A DNA stretch of 64,000 nucleotides from Chryseobacterium fluminis. GTDB lineage: Bacteria > Bacteroidota > Bacteroidia > Flavobacteriales > Weeksellaceae. The DNA lies in assembly GCF_026314945.1 (NCBI RefSeq), contig NZ_CP111121.1, positions 4,216,001 through 4,280,000 of the forward strand. The letters run 5' to 3'. Below the pieces are notes generated by a model that was not told the origin of the DNA, did not search any database, and worked only from the letters and a program-made list of their open reading frames with translations. Of this stretch, positions 32,963-41,335 are shown piece by piece (position 1 is the stretch's first letter; each line of letters opens with the position of its first letter). The position numbers and the translations under genes are program-made.

Positions 32963-33715
32963 TTACCTGTTTAATTCTTTTACAATGGCCTCACCGACAC
33001 TTTTTGCAGATTGAGGGTTTTGGCCGGTGATTACTCTCCGGTCTGTCACTACATGGTTCTGCCAGGGTCCTGATTTCTCAAATTTTGCACCTCTTTCTTT
33101 CAGCTTATCTTCCAGCAGAAAGGGAACCACATGGGTTAATTTTACTTCAGCTTCTTCTTCGTTGGTGAAAGCATTTATTTTTTTACCCTCCACTAAATAC
33201 TTACCGGTATCCAGTTTAATATTCACCAGGCCGGCGGGACCGTGGCAGACAGCCGCCACAATCCCTCCGTTCGTGTAGATTTTCGAAGCGATAGCGGCCA
33301 GTTCCGTATCATCTGCAAAATCCCACATCGCACCGTGACCGCCTGCATAAAAAATGGTTGAATAATCTGAAGGATTTACCTGTGAAGGAGTAAAAGAATG
33401 CTCTATCTTATTTCTGTATTCTTCATTTTCCCAAAATGCTTTGTTTACCGGATCCTTTAGATCGAATCCGTCAACGGGCGGTGTACCTCCTTCCGGACTT
33501 ACAAAATCAATTTCATATCCGGCATTGCGAAGAACTTCCCAGGGGTGAGAAACCTCTCCAAGATAGTACCCGGTGTTTTCACCCGTATTTCCTTTTTTGT
33601 CATGACTGGTTACGACAAATAAAATTTTCTTTTTCATCTTTTCAGATTTTTTCGTTTGAGACTGGACGAATCCTATAGTGAACAGAGTAATCACTAAAAA
33701 GGCTAATTTTTTCAT
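32963..33715 (-). CDS. DJ-1/PfpI superfamily protein (Hsp31-like glyoxalase III/deglycase type), exported
   Basis: 250 residues with a signal-peptide-like N-terminus (LAFLVITLFTIGFVQS, then Q), possibly a lipid-free periplasmic form. The catalytic nucleophile elbow is AAVCHGPAGL (Cys) and the acidic partner is in FVSPEGG. The fold and the YAGGHGAMWDF motif match the type 1 glutamine amidotransferase-like Hsp31 group. Known members remove methylglyoxal adducts or act as chaperones. It is the last gene of an operon with an ABM monooxygenase and a quinone reductase, a typical electrophile-response set. Confidence 0.87.
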   Translation of the reverse strand: MKKLAFLVITLFTIGFVQSQTKKSEKMKKKILFVVTSHDKKGNTGENTGYYLGEVSHPWEVLRNAGYEIDFVSPEGGTPPVDGFDLKDPVNKAFWENEEYRNKIEHSFTPSQVNPSDYSTIFYAGGHGAMWDFADDTELAAIASKIYTNGGIVAAVCHGPAGLVNIKLDTGKYLVEGKKINAFTNEEEAEVKLTHVVPFLLEDKLKERGAKFEKSGPWQNHVVTDRRVITGQNPQSAKSVGEAIVKELNR

Positions 33716-33728
33716 GAAAGGTTGTATT

Positions 33729-34016
33729 TTAAATGATAGTGGTCAGAAAAATCTGTGGCTTTTCCTGCAGTTTTTCATCCACTAAAGCTCCAAAGGTTTC
33801 AATATAGGACTGCTGATTATGCAGGGCTAATCCTTCTTTATTTTTCCAGATTTCGTAGAACACAAATTGATTTTTATCTTCGATTCCCTGGTGCAGGATG
33901 TACGATTCGTTGGCTTCCTCTTTCCGGGTTTCTTTAACCATATTCTGAAGAACTTCCATGACTTCCGTCCTGTATTCTTCTTTTGATTGTATTATTGCAG
34001 TAAGATAAATTTTCAT
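33729..34016 (-). CDS. Antibiotic biosynthesis monooxygenase (ABM) domain protein
   Basis: 95 residues, ferredoxin-like ABM fold: AIIQSKEEYRTEVMEVLQNMV at the start, then ESYILHQGIEDKNQFVFYEIW and a helix ending in HNQQSYIETF. YgiN-like members oxidise quinols and pair with MdaB-type quinone reductases. Exactly such a partner is encoded just upstream, overlapping by ATGA. A quinone redox cycle is therefore a reasonable role. Confidence 0.85.
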   Translation of the reverse strand: MKIYLTAIIQSKEEYRTEVMEVLQNMVKETRKEEANESYILHQGIEDKNQFVFYEIWKNKEGLALHNQQSYIETFGALVDEKLQEKPQIFLTTII

Positions 34017-34630
34017 GACACTAAGTTGGGTTTTAATTCTTTTTCAAAAACTTTGGTAATATGTTCTCTGTAAAGCTTCATATCGCGGTCGATATCGGCA
34101 TTTTTTTCGACATCGTGGAAGTGGAAACTTTCCAGTTTTTCTAATGAAACAAAGGCATTCATCCGATGGAATCCGAATAGTGGCCCATCATCCACACTGG
34201 TTTCGCTGAAAAATTCTCCCGGCAGGGTAAATGCAGTTTCCGGCGCATTCCAGCTTGTGGTTACCATATACTTTCTTCCACCCAGCATTCCTCCTGTTCC
34301 ATAGTTGATTTCAGGATTTTCAGAGGTTCTTCCGTCATTCATGTAAATTCCTTTCGCGTGTCCCGCAGTGAACACTTCATCGATATATTTTTTTAAACCG
34401 TTCGGGAGCTGAAACCACCAGATCGGAGTGTGATAAATGATATAATCGGCCCACACAAACTTTTCTACTTCTTCATTTTTCTCGTAACCTTCTCCTACGT
34501 TGGTGATTCTCACTTCGATATCTTGAAATTTCTTAAGAGTTTCCACTGTGTTGTCAGCAATGGTTTGGTTATATTTCCCTCCGGAATGTCCGAAATTCTG
34601 ACCACCATTGATAATTAATACTTTTTTCAT
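34013..34630 (-). CDS. NAD(P)H-dependent quinone reductase / flavodoxin-like oxidoreductase (MdaB-like)
   Basis: 205 residues, flavodoxin fold. The FMN/FAD site is seen at the N-terminus (LIINGGQNFGHSGGKYNQT), and the family motif TPIWWFQLPNGLKKYIDEVF and LGGRKYMVTTSWNAPETAF match MdaB. It transfers hydride to quinones in a two-electron step, avoiding semiquinones. It is the first gene of the operon quinone reductase-ABM-DJ-1 and is divergent from a LysR-type regulator. Confidence 0.88.
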   Translation of the reverse strand: MKKVLIINGGQNFGHSGGKYNQTIADNTVETLKKFQDIEVRITNVGEGYEKNEEVEKFVWADYIIYHTPIWWFQLPNGLKKYIDEVFTAGHAKGIYMNDGRTSENPEINYGTGGMLGGRKYMVTTSWNAPETAFTLPGEFFSETSVDDGPLFGFHRMNAFVSLEKLESFHFHDVEKNADIDRDMKLYREHITKVFEKELKPNLVS

Positions 34631-34710
34631 TATTGTATGATTGTTTAAATTTTGTAGTACAAAGTTATGTTGGATGGATGTATAATAAAAATAATGTAAA
34701 TTATAGTTAA

Positions 34711-34728
34711 GTATTATAAAAATAATAC
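34711..34728. promoter_or_regulatory. Inverted repeat in the LysR/quinone-reductase intergenic region
   Basis: GTATTAT (34711-34717), AAAA, ATAATAC (34722-34728): a perfect 7-bp inverted repeat between the divergent genes. It fits the general form of a LysR-type binding site. A -7 element TAAATTTG (34845-34852) lies 25 nt before the LysR start codon. Confidence 0.4.
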
Positions 34729-34877
34729 ATGAATTAAGAATGCAGAATATTAAATTCTGATCGTATCAGATAATCGACAAGTATTAGCTTAGAAAATATA
34801 GAGAAATATTAGTGCTTAAAATCATCAGTTATCTGATTATTTTATAAATTTGTATCAGAATATTAATACCTGGAATT

Positions 34878-35795
34878 ATGGTTAATCTTGAATGGTACCG
34901 AACTTTCAAAGCAATTTATAAGACCGGAACCCTAACCGGAGCTGCAGATGCTCTGTTTATTTCGCAGCCCGGTGTCAGCCTTCATCTTGGTTCCCTTGAA
35001 GCATATGTGGGATATAAGTTATTTGACAGAACCGGAAGGAAAATGATTCCGACAGAAAGAGGAAAAGTATTATTTAATGCGATTTCCGAACCCTTGACCA
35101 AACTGGAGGAAGTGGAGAAAAATTTCCAGAAGTCAACAGAAAAACATACCCCGACCATCAGTGTGGGAATGTGTTTTGAAACTTTTCAGACTACACTAGA
35201 ACAGTATGTTTCGACCTTGCCCTTTAATCTGATTATCAGTTTTGGGGAATATCCCGAAATGCTGGATCAGCTGGATAAAGGAATTTTAGATTTAATTATT
35301 ACCCCAAAAAAAGGGACATCTCCTAACATCTTACATGAAGCATTTTCTTCTGAACAGATTATTTTAGTAGGTGGAAAAGATGTGGATACAGAAGATTTTA
35401 ATAAGATAGCAGCCACACAGGGGACAGAGTATATCGAAGCTTGGTTGAAAAAAGAAAAATGGTACGGAACTACCGGAGATATGGAGCACCTATTTCAGTT
35501 CTGGATTTTAAACTTTGGACATAAACCTGATTTCCGTCCCAACTACATTGTACCGAATTTAAACTCCATTATCCGTTGTCTGAAAGGAGGAACCGGACTG
35601 GCCGTCGTTCCGGATTTTCTGTGTAAAAATGAGATCGAAAACGGAGAGGTCAAACTGATCTGGGAAGGTGAAAAAAAACTGGAAAATACATTATATTTCG
35701 GATGCCGGAAAAAAACGATGTACCAGGAGGAAATAGATCACATCAAAGGTTTATTCAGAAAGATGATGAGTAAGGATGAGCCGTTGGTTGTTTAA
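34878..35795 (+). CDS. LysR-type transcriptional regulator
   Basis: 305 residues. N-terminal winged helix-turn-helix (YRTFKAIYKTGTLTGAADALFISQPGVS) and a C-terminal periplasmic-binding-like effector domain from about residue 90 (ISVGMCFETF). Usual length. It is divergent from the quinone reductase-ABM-DJ-1 operon, the standard arrangement of a LysR regulator and its target, so it probably senses quinones or electrophiles. The effector is not known. Confidence 0.9.
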   Translation: MVNLEWYRTFKAIYKTGTLTGAADALFISQPGVSLHLGSLEAYVGYKLFDRTGRKMIPTERGKVLFNAISEPLTKLEEVEKNFQKSTEKHTPTISVGMCFETFQTTLEQYVSTLPFNLIISFGEYPEMLDQLDKGILDLIITPKKGTSPNILHEAFSSEQIILVGGKDVDTEDFNKIAATQGTEYIEAWLKKEKWYGTTGDMEHLFQFWILNFGHKPDFRPNYIVPNLNSIIRCLKGGTGLAVVPDFLCKNEIENGEVKLIWEGEKKLENTLYFGCRKKTMYQEEIDHIKGLFRKMMSKDEPLVV

Positions 35796-35816
35796 TATTT
35801 CCTCCCTAGGTGTCGA

Positions 35817-36251
35817 TTACAAACTCATATGAATAACCGGATATTCTTTCCCTGAGCCGTCTTTTTCAGATCTTCCGGTTTTTCTGAATCCTAACTTTTC
35901 GTAAAATCCGATAGCCTGCGGATTTTGTTCGTTAACATCTACCTTTGTAAAAGGGGTTTGTTCCTGCATCATCTGGTAAAGCTTTTTACCCAATCCTTTT
36001 CCCCGCACCTCATTATGAATGAAAAGCATTTCCAAATTTCCTTCTGCCACTGCGGCAAAACCTTTGGCCTCCTCATTTTCAGTAACCAGATGTATCTCAA
36101 GAACCGGCAGGTATTCCAGGGGAATAATCCTTTTATAATATTCAAAATCTTCTTCAGTGAGAAAATGGTGCGTCGCTTTCACGGCAGATTCCCAGATTTC
36201 CATGATTCTGAAATAATCTTCCGGTTCTGCAGGTCTGAATTGAAGTGGCAT
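35817..36251 (-). CDS. GNAT family N-acetyltransferase
   Basis: 144 residues. The acetyl-CoA pyrophosphate-binding motif A is VRGKGLGKKL, preceded by the strand LEMLFIHNE. Motif B is AIGFYEKLGFRKTGR. The overall sequence is closest in style to the YjaB-type GNATs, which may acetylate small amines or themselves. Substrate unknown. It converges with the LysR gene, leaving 21 bp. Confidence 0.88.
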   Translation of the reverse strand: MPLQFRPAEPEDYFRIMEIWESAVKATHHFLTEEDFEYYKRIIPLEYLPVLEIHLVTENEEAKGFAAVAEGNLEMLFIHNEVRGKGLGKKLYQMMQEQTPFTKVDVNEQNPQAIGFYEKLGFRKTGRSEKDGSGKEYPVIHMSL

Positions 36252-36442
36252 AACTTTAATTTTTACAAAACTAAAAAATTAAGTTTTAATATTGAGAAAT
36301 TCTTCATAAAACGGGATCATTCGCCGATCTTCTTTAACGGAGGAGAAAAGGTGTGGCGTTATATAATAAGTAAAATTGGTAACCGGAAATTCCATAATTT
36401 TATCGGAAATTTGTTTGACTTTACATCAAAAATAAAAACAGT

Positions 36443-37318
36443 ATGGAGCAGAAAACATATACAGGGCAACCTGTCATTACCTTAAATAACGGAGTAAACA
36501 TTCCTGCGCTGGGTTTCGGAGTCTGGCAGATGGAAGATCTGAATGAATGTGAAAATGCTGTCCTGACAGCCATTGAAACAGGATATCGGATGATTGATAC
36601 GGCTTCCATTTATCAAAATGAAACAGCGGTTGGAAAAGCGATCAGAAACAGTGGAATAGACCGCGATGATTTATTTGTGACTTCAAAATTATGGGTGCAG
36701 GATACGACCTATGAAAAGACAAAGGCGGCTTTCCAGAGAACACTGGACAGATTGGCGCTTGACTATCTGGATATGTATCTGATTCACTGGCCGTATTCAG
36801 ATTTCAACGGAGCATGGAAGGCGATGGAAGAATTGTATCAGGAAGGGAAGATTAAGGCAATTGGAGTCTGTAATTTTACTATTAAAAAAATGGATGAGCT
36901 GAAAGCAAATGCTAGCGTTCCTCCGGTTATCAACCAGATCGAACTGCATCCGCTTTTCCAACAGAAAGAACTTCAGGAATACAACAGAGAAAATAATATC
37001 ATTACGCAGCCGTGGAGTCCGCTTGGCAACGGGAATGCAGGACTTCTGGATAATGAGGAGCTGAAAAAGATCGCTTCAGCCTACCATAAGACAGTGGCAC
37101 AGGTGATCCTGAGATGGCATTTGCAGGAAGGTTTCTGTGTCATTCCAAAATCTGTAACACCTTCCAGGATTGCAGAGAACTTCAATGTCTTTGATTTTGA
37201 GTTAACGGAAGCTGACATGAATACCGTCCGTTCTTTAGACACCGGGAAAAGATTATTTTTTGATCCTGAAGACCCTGCATGGGAAGAAAAAATGCTGAAT
37301 GCAGTAGCCGATATCTAA
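36443..37318 (+). CDS. Aldo/keto reductase
   Basis: 291 residues, NADPH-dependent TIM barrel. The catalytic tetrad is visible: Asp and Tyr in GYRMIDTASIYQNE, Lys in FVTSKLW and His in YLIHWPY. The cofactor-binding end is present (VIPKSVTPSRIAENF). The length and sequence fit the 2,5-diketo-gluconate-reductase-like group (AKR5), which reduces short aldehydes such as methylglyoxal. It is a stand-alone gene with its own terminator. Confidence 0.92.
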   Translation: MEQKTYTGQPVITLNNGVNIPALGFGVWQMEDLNECENAVLTAIETGYRMIDTASIYQNETAVGKAIRNSGIDRDDLFVTSKLWVQDTTYEKTKAAFQRTLDRLALDYLDMYLIHWPYSDFNGAWKAMEELYQEGKIKAIGVCNFTIKKMDELKANASVPPVINQIELHPLFQQKELQEYNRENNIITQPWSPLGNGNAGLLDNEELKKIASAYHKTVAQVILRWHLQEGFCVIPKSVTPSRIAENFNVFDFELTEADMNTVRSLDTGKRLFFDPEDPAWEEKMLNAVADI

Positions 37319-37338
37319 TCAGAATTTTTATAAATTTT

Positions 37339-37372
37339 AAAGGAAGCAGTCATTATCGCTTCCTTTTTTTTA
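37339..37372 (+). terminator. Intrinsic terminator after the aldo/keto reductase
   Basis: AAGGAAGC (37340-37347) with GCTTCCTT (37358-37365), 10-nt loop, followed by a run of T. Confidence 0.85.
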
Positions 37373-37436
37373 TTAATTTTTGTAAAAAGTTAAAAAATAA
37401 ACTTATCTTTAAATATAATCACAAAAAATTTAAGTT

Positions 37437-37655
37437 ATGATTTCTAAGAACCAGTCAGAAATTACCGACCCCATTGCGCAGCCCGATGAGGGCGCCAAAG
37501 AAGAAACTTCCGCGGAAACTTTAGAAAGTATTTATCAGAATATAGTTCATTCTGTTGATCCGTCAGAAGAAAGTGGTGAGGATCGTAAGGCAACTGACGA
37601 TACAGAAGAAAATAAAGGCACCATCCGTAATGATGGTGAAGATTTTAAGGATTAA
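37437..37655 (+). CDS. Small acidic hypothetical protein
   Basis: 72 residues, very acidic and hydrophilic (many Glu/Asp, with Ser and Thr; no hydrophobic core), probably disordered. No signal peptide or known domain. A promoter-like pair (TTTTTG ending 37382, 21 nt, TATCTTTA 37404-37411) and a terminator at 37674-37708 frame it as a separate gene, which supports expression. Function unknown. Confidence 0.6.
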   Translation: MISKNQSEITDPIAQPDEGAKEETSAETLESIYQNIVHSVDPSEESGEDRKATDDTEENKGTIRNDGEDFKD

Positions 37656-37673
37656 TCAATAGCCCAGGCTATA

Positions 37674-37708
37674 AAAAAGATCTGTATTCAGTGAGTACAG
37701 ATCTTTTT
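37674..37708. terminator. Bidirectional terminator between the acidic protein and mpl
   Basis: 13-bp stem AAAAAGATCTGTA (37674-37686) with TACAGATCTTTTT (37696-37708), 9-nt loop; U-tracts on both sides. Confidence 0.88.
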
Positions 37709-37726
37709 CAGATATCAATTATTATT

Positions 37727-39064
37727 TTATTTCGTCAAATCGAGACCTCCGAAATTACCTGAGCTCATCATCAGGAAAACTCCCTGGGTTTTATCCAGAA
37801 GATCCCAATAGGCGTGGAGCTCTTCGGCATCAGTAAAAACTTTTAAGTTTTCATTTTTAAATTTTTCTCTGATCAGTTCCGGAGAGATCGGGTCCATTCT
37901 TTTGATCTTCAAGGCATCTTCAGAATAAAAAACGACTGCTTCATCCAGGTCATCCATCGCATTGTCATACTGCTCCAGAAAGGCAGGATTCAGGCTTGAA
38001 TAGGTATGAAGTTCCAGGAAACCGTATTTTTTATCTTTTTTAAACTGCTCATTAAAGGCTTTCACGGCAGCTTTAACTTTACTGGGAGCATGGGCAAAAT
38101 CTTTATAAAGTGTTCCGTGATCTTCTCTTTCCACTTTTTCAAGTCGTTTGGAAGCACCTTTAAAGCTCATAATCGCTTCGTAGAAATCTTCATCCATCAC
38201 GCCCAGATGATGGCAGATGTGTCTTGCACCTTCAAGGTTCAGAAGATTGTGAGCACCAAAAACGGAAAGCGGGATATCTCCCATTTCAGTTTTTAGATGA
38301 ACTTTTCCACTTATGATCTCATAATCCGGCGTATGGTAAGGGATTTTTCTGAAATAATTCTCAGCCGCCTCCACTACTTTCACGACCTCAGGATCTTCCT
38401 CATTGTAGACCAGAATTCCTCCCGGCGTAATGCTGGCCACGAATTTTCTGAACTGTTCTGTATAATCGTCAAACGTTTTGAAAACATTGATATGATCCCA
38501 TGCGATTCCGCTTAACAAAGCAATATTCGGCTGATACAACAAAAATTTTGAACGCAGATCGATAGGAGAGGACAGGTATTCATCGCCTTCCAATACCATA
38601 AAATCATTGTCCGGGGTAAGTTTTACCATACAGTCGAAGCCTTCCAGCTGGGCGCCTACCATGAAATCAACATCTTTCTGATGAAAGTTCAGAACATGAA
38701 GGATCATCGAAGTAATCGTAGTTTTTCCATGAGAACCGGCGATCACCACTCTTGTTTTATTTTTAGACTGCTCGTAAAGGAATTCAGGATAAGAATAAAT
38801 TTTTAAACCCAGTTCTTTTGCTTTTGCCAATTCAGGATTGTCCTGATGGGCATGCATTCCGAGAATAACAGCATCAATATCAGAAGAGATTTTTTCGGGA
38901 AACCAGCCTAACTCCTCGGGTAAAATTCCCTTCTCCGCCAACCTGGATTTTGAAGGCTCAAAAATAGCATCATCTGAACCTGTTACCTGATATCCTTTGT
39001 CTTTTAATGCAATGGCAAGATTATGCATGGCACTCCCGCCGATAGCGATAAAATGGGTCTTCAA
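37727..39064 (-). CDS. mpl: UDP-N-acetylmuramate:L-alanyl-gamma-D-glutamyl-meso-diaminopimelate ligase
   Basis: 445 residues of the Mur ligase family. N-terminal nucleotide-binding start HFIAIGGSAMHNLAIAL, P-loop GSHGKTT near residue 111, and the central ATPase segment LEGDEYLSS. The C-terminal FAHAPSKVKAAV motif is the Mpl-type version of the substrate lysine/arginine region. Mpl reattaches recycled murein tripeptide to UDP-MurNAc in the cytoplasm. Usual length; the gene ends two bases before the neighbour below in the same operon. Confidence 0.93.
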   Translation of the reverse strand: MKTHFIAIGGSAMHNLAIALKDKGYQVTGSDDAIFEPSKSRLAEKGILPEELGWFPEKISSDIDAVILGMHAHQDNPELAKAKELGLKIYSYPEFLYEQSKNKTRVVIAGSHGKTTITSMILHVLNFHQKDVDFMVGAQLEGFDCMVKLTPDNDFMVLEGDEYLSSPIDLRSKFLLYQPNIALLSGIAWDHINVFKTFDDYTEQFRKFVASITPGGILVYNEEDPEVVKVVEAAENYFRKIPYHTPDYEIISGKVHLKTEMGDIPLSVFGAHNLLNLEGARHICHHLGVMDEDFYEAIMSFKGASKRLEKVEREDHGTLYKDFAHAPSKVKAAVKAFNEQFKKDKKYGFLELHTYSSLNPAFLEQYDNAMDDLDEAVVFYSEDALKIKRMDPISPELIREKFKNENLKVFTDAEELHAYWDLLDKTQGVFLMMSSGNFGGLDLTK

Positions 39065-39065
39065 C

Positions 39066-39506
39066 TTATTTACTGTTTTTTACATTATTATTAATGATCT
39101 CCTGAAACACAGTGATGATGTTTTCCCAGTTGGTTTTATAATTGGGCATGATCGAACTGGCATCGGTTTTACTGCCTTCATTAGGACTTTTCTTTACATT
39201 GATGGTCGTCGCTACGATATCATAAATCTTCTTATGATCTTCCTGTATTCTTCTGAAGTTATTTTGAGAAAGGGTAGCCGTTATTTTTTTTAAATCTTCG
39301 TCAGAAATTTTAAAATCCTGCTTGTGCTTTTTTCCCTGCCCTTCAAAAGAATAGTGGGCACTGTTATCCTTGATCAGTAAGTTTTCATAAACGGGAGCAA
39401 GTCCCCCGCTTCTGGAATAGCTGATATCAAAATCTGAATATACCTTCTGGCTATTACATGAAACTAATACTATGAGTGCGAATAAGATTTCTATTATTCT
39501 TTTCAT
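39066..39506 (-). CDS. Small lipoprotein, hypothetical
   Basis: 146 residues with a lipobox LVSC at residues 14-17, so it is probably anchored by a lipidated cysteine. The mature region is charged and beta-rich (DFDISYSRSGGLAPVYENLLI) with a C-terminal helix. No recognised domain. It sits between the acyltransferase and mpl and is tightly packed in the same direction, so it may be part of an envelope operon. Function unknown. Confidence 0.7.
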   Translation of the reverse strand: MKRIIEILFALIVLVSCNSQKVYSDFDISYSRSGGLAPVYENLLIKDNSAHYSFEGQGKKHKQDFKISDEDLKKITATLSQNNFRRIQEDHKKIYDIVATTINVKKSPNEGSKTDASSIMPNYKTNWENIITVFQEIINNNVKNSK

Positions 39507-39516
39507 CTGTTTTACT

Positions 39517-40323
39517 TTAATTATCTGATTCCTTTTGTTCTGATTTTTTAGCTTTCAGTTCTTCATCATACTGGTGCAGCAGGTTAAAATCTTCTGTCTG
39601 CTCTATGGCAGTCATGATTTTTAACAGGATTTCATGAGCATTTTCTTTATCGTAATCGATATCCAGAGGCGCTTTAAACTCCATGGTAGGTTTTACACCC
39701 GTTACTTTCACACGAAGACCTTTTTTATCGAATGCTCTCCGGAATCCATTAATTTTAATGGGGATCACAATCGGCCGCTGGTTTTTTACCAGTTTTGCAG
39801 TTCCTTTTCTTCCCTGGGCAAAAGCAGAAGTGGTACCCTGAGGGAAAGTGGCTACCCAGCCGTTATCCAGAGCTTTCATAATATTATCTACCTCCGTGAG
39901 GTCTACCAGTCTGTTGACATTTTTACCCTCAGCTCTCCAGGTTCTCTTTACCGTTACTGCGCCTGCAATTTTAAAAATTTTAGGAAGAATACCTTTATTC
40001 ATGGTTTCTTCAGCTGCTACATAATAAAAATCGATCTTTGGATTGAGCAGGTAAATCGGGTTTTTGATCGTATTCAGGTATCCGTTATTCACAGCACAGA
40101 ATGCATGATACATGGCCGCAACATCAGCAAAGTAGGTCTGGTGGTTGGATACAAATAACACATTGGAATCCGGAAGATCCACGAGGTGCTCAGTACCTGT
40201 TATTTTCAATTTATTAAAGCCGTTGAATCTTCTGTAAGACACAAATCCTAAAATAAAAATAATTACCCTCTTAAAAAAATAGGGTGTACCGAATGCATCA
40301 GTGAAAATATTTTTCTTCGCCAT
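39517..40323 (-). CDS. plsC: 1-acyl-sn-glycerol-3-phosphate acyltransferase (PlsC-like)
   Basis: 268 residues with an N-terminal hydrophobic segment. The acyltransferase catalytic motif is NHQTYFAD (H-x4-D form), and the substrate-binding motif is FPQGTTSAF in place of the usual FPEGTRS, so the Glu is replaced by Gln. The family makes phosphatidic acid in the inner membrane. The Q substitution is worth noting and may mark a different acyl acceptor. It is cotranscribed with the small lipoprotein and mpl. Confidence 0.82.
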   Translation of the reverse strand: MAKKNIFTDAFGTPYFFKRVIIFILGFVSYRRFNGFNKLKITGTEHLVDLPDSNVLFVSNHQTYFADVAAMYHAFCAVNNGYLNTIKNPIYLLNPKIDFYYVAAEETMNKGILPKIFKIAGAVTVKRTWRAEGKNVNRLVDLTEVDNIMKALDNGWVATFPQGTTSAFAQGRKGTAKLVKNQRPIVIPIKINGFRRAFDKKGLRVKVTGVKPTMEFKAPLDIDYDKENAHEILLKIMTAIEQTEDFNLLHQYDEELKAKKSEQKESDN

Positions 40324-40350
40324 CTCTCAATTAAACACGATAGTGCAAAG

Positions 40351-40977
40351 TTACATTTTTTTCAGCAACTGGCTGAATTCGCTTAAAATCATTGCTGTGG
40401 CACCCCAGATGATGTATCCGTTGAAATTAATAACCGGTACCTCATGGCCTGCAGCGCTCGGAAGCGCCATCATTTCAGGCTGATCCGGAAGATTTAGGAA
40501 AGAGGTAACTGGAAATTCGATTACTTCTACCGCTTCGCTTTGCTGTAAAATGAATTCGGGATTTTTTTTAGTGTACGAAATGTAGGGGTACACATAAAAA
40601 TTACTCGGAGGAATATAGATCGGTGACAATTCCCTGATCATTCTCACATAATGTTTTTCTATACCGATTTCTTCTGAAGTTTCACGGACCGCAGTTTCTG
40701 CAAAATCCTGATCCAGTTCTTCGCGTTTTCCGCCAGGTAAAGAGATCTGGCCACTGTGTCTGTCGTGTTCGTTAATCGTTCTCTGGATCAGCGGAAAATG
40801 CCACTCGTCATTTTTCAGATACAAAACTATATTCACGGCAGCAAATTTTGGATTCTTCTTCAAAACCTCATCATAGGTGAAGACGGGACGCGAGGGTGGT
40901 GAAAATACTCCATGAGCATTTATCCCGGGCAATTCCGTGGTTTTTATTTTTCGTAATAAATCTTTTCCAAAACTCAT
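40351..40977 (-). CDS. NUDIX hydrolase, CoA pyrophosphatase type
   Basis: 208 residues. The NUDIX box is complete: a glycine-rich start (GGKREELDQDFAETA), then RETSEEIG. The upstream sequence PLIQRTINEHDRHSGQISLPGG is the UPF0035/CoAse signature, indicating hydrolysis of the CoA pyrophosphate bond. It would produce 3',5'-ADP and phosphopantetheine. It runs into the acyltransferase gene after 28 bp and probably starts that operon. Confidence 0.9.
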   Translation of the reverse strand: MSFGKDLLRKIKTTELPGINAHGVFSPPSRPVFTYDEVLKKNPKFAAVNIVLYLKNDEWHFPLIQRTINEHDRHSGQISLPGGKREELDQDFAETAVRETSEEIGIEKHYVRMIRELSPIYIPPSNFYVYPYISYTKKNPEFILQQSEAVEVIEFPVTSFLNLPDQPEMMALPSAAGHEVPVINFNGYIIWGATAMILSEFSQLLKKM

Positions 40978-41335
40978 ACCTCAAATTTAAGAATATATCC
41001 CGAAGAAAAGAAGCGCGCAAAATGTTAATTAATCATAATTCACTATATGTAAATCTAGATTCATCATTGTTTTGCTGCTTTTGTTAATTAGAAATTTTAA
41101 TGGTTTTAGTCGATAATAAAGTTATTTTTTTATTAAATCCGTACTGCTGAATGATCAGGATAGATTGGTAAGTAATTTATAAGGTCTGTAATACGGATAC
41201 AGTATGTCTCTCTGTATTTTCTATTATCTTTTTGATAAGAATAGATTTGCAGATACTATTCACAGAAGAGGCAGAAGAAAAATGTATAAAAAAGGCCGTT
41301 TTCACTGGTTGTGAAAACGGCCTCCTAATTTTGTC
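40978..41335. other. 358-bp gap between NUDIX and RNase G genes
   Basis: AT-rich, no plausible gene. It contains the promoter region of the NUDIX gene on the minus strand and the RNase G terminator at 41281-41323. Nothing else recognised. Confidence 0.5.
41281..41323 (-). terminator. Intrinsic terminator of RNase G
   Basis: Perfect 13-bp stem AGGCCGTTTTCAC (41293-41305) with GTGAAAACGGCCT (41311-41323), 5-nt loop; the minus strand continues TTTTTTATA. Confidence 0.9.

Noticed and set aside
39634..40158. A 174-codon plus-strand frame over the acyltransferase gene
   Set aside because: Antisense shadow of a gene with catalytic motifs; the product is Phe/Ser/Arg-rich with no family resemblance.
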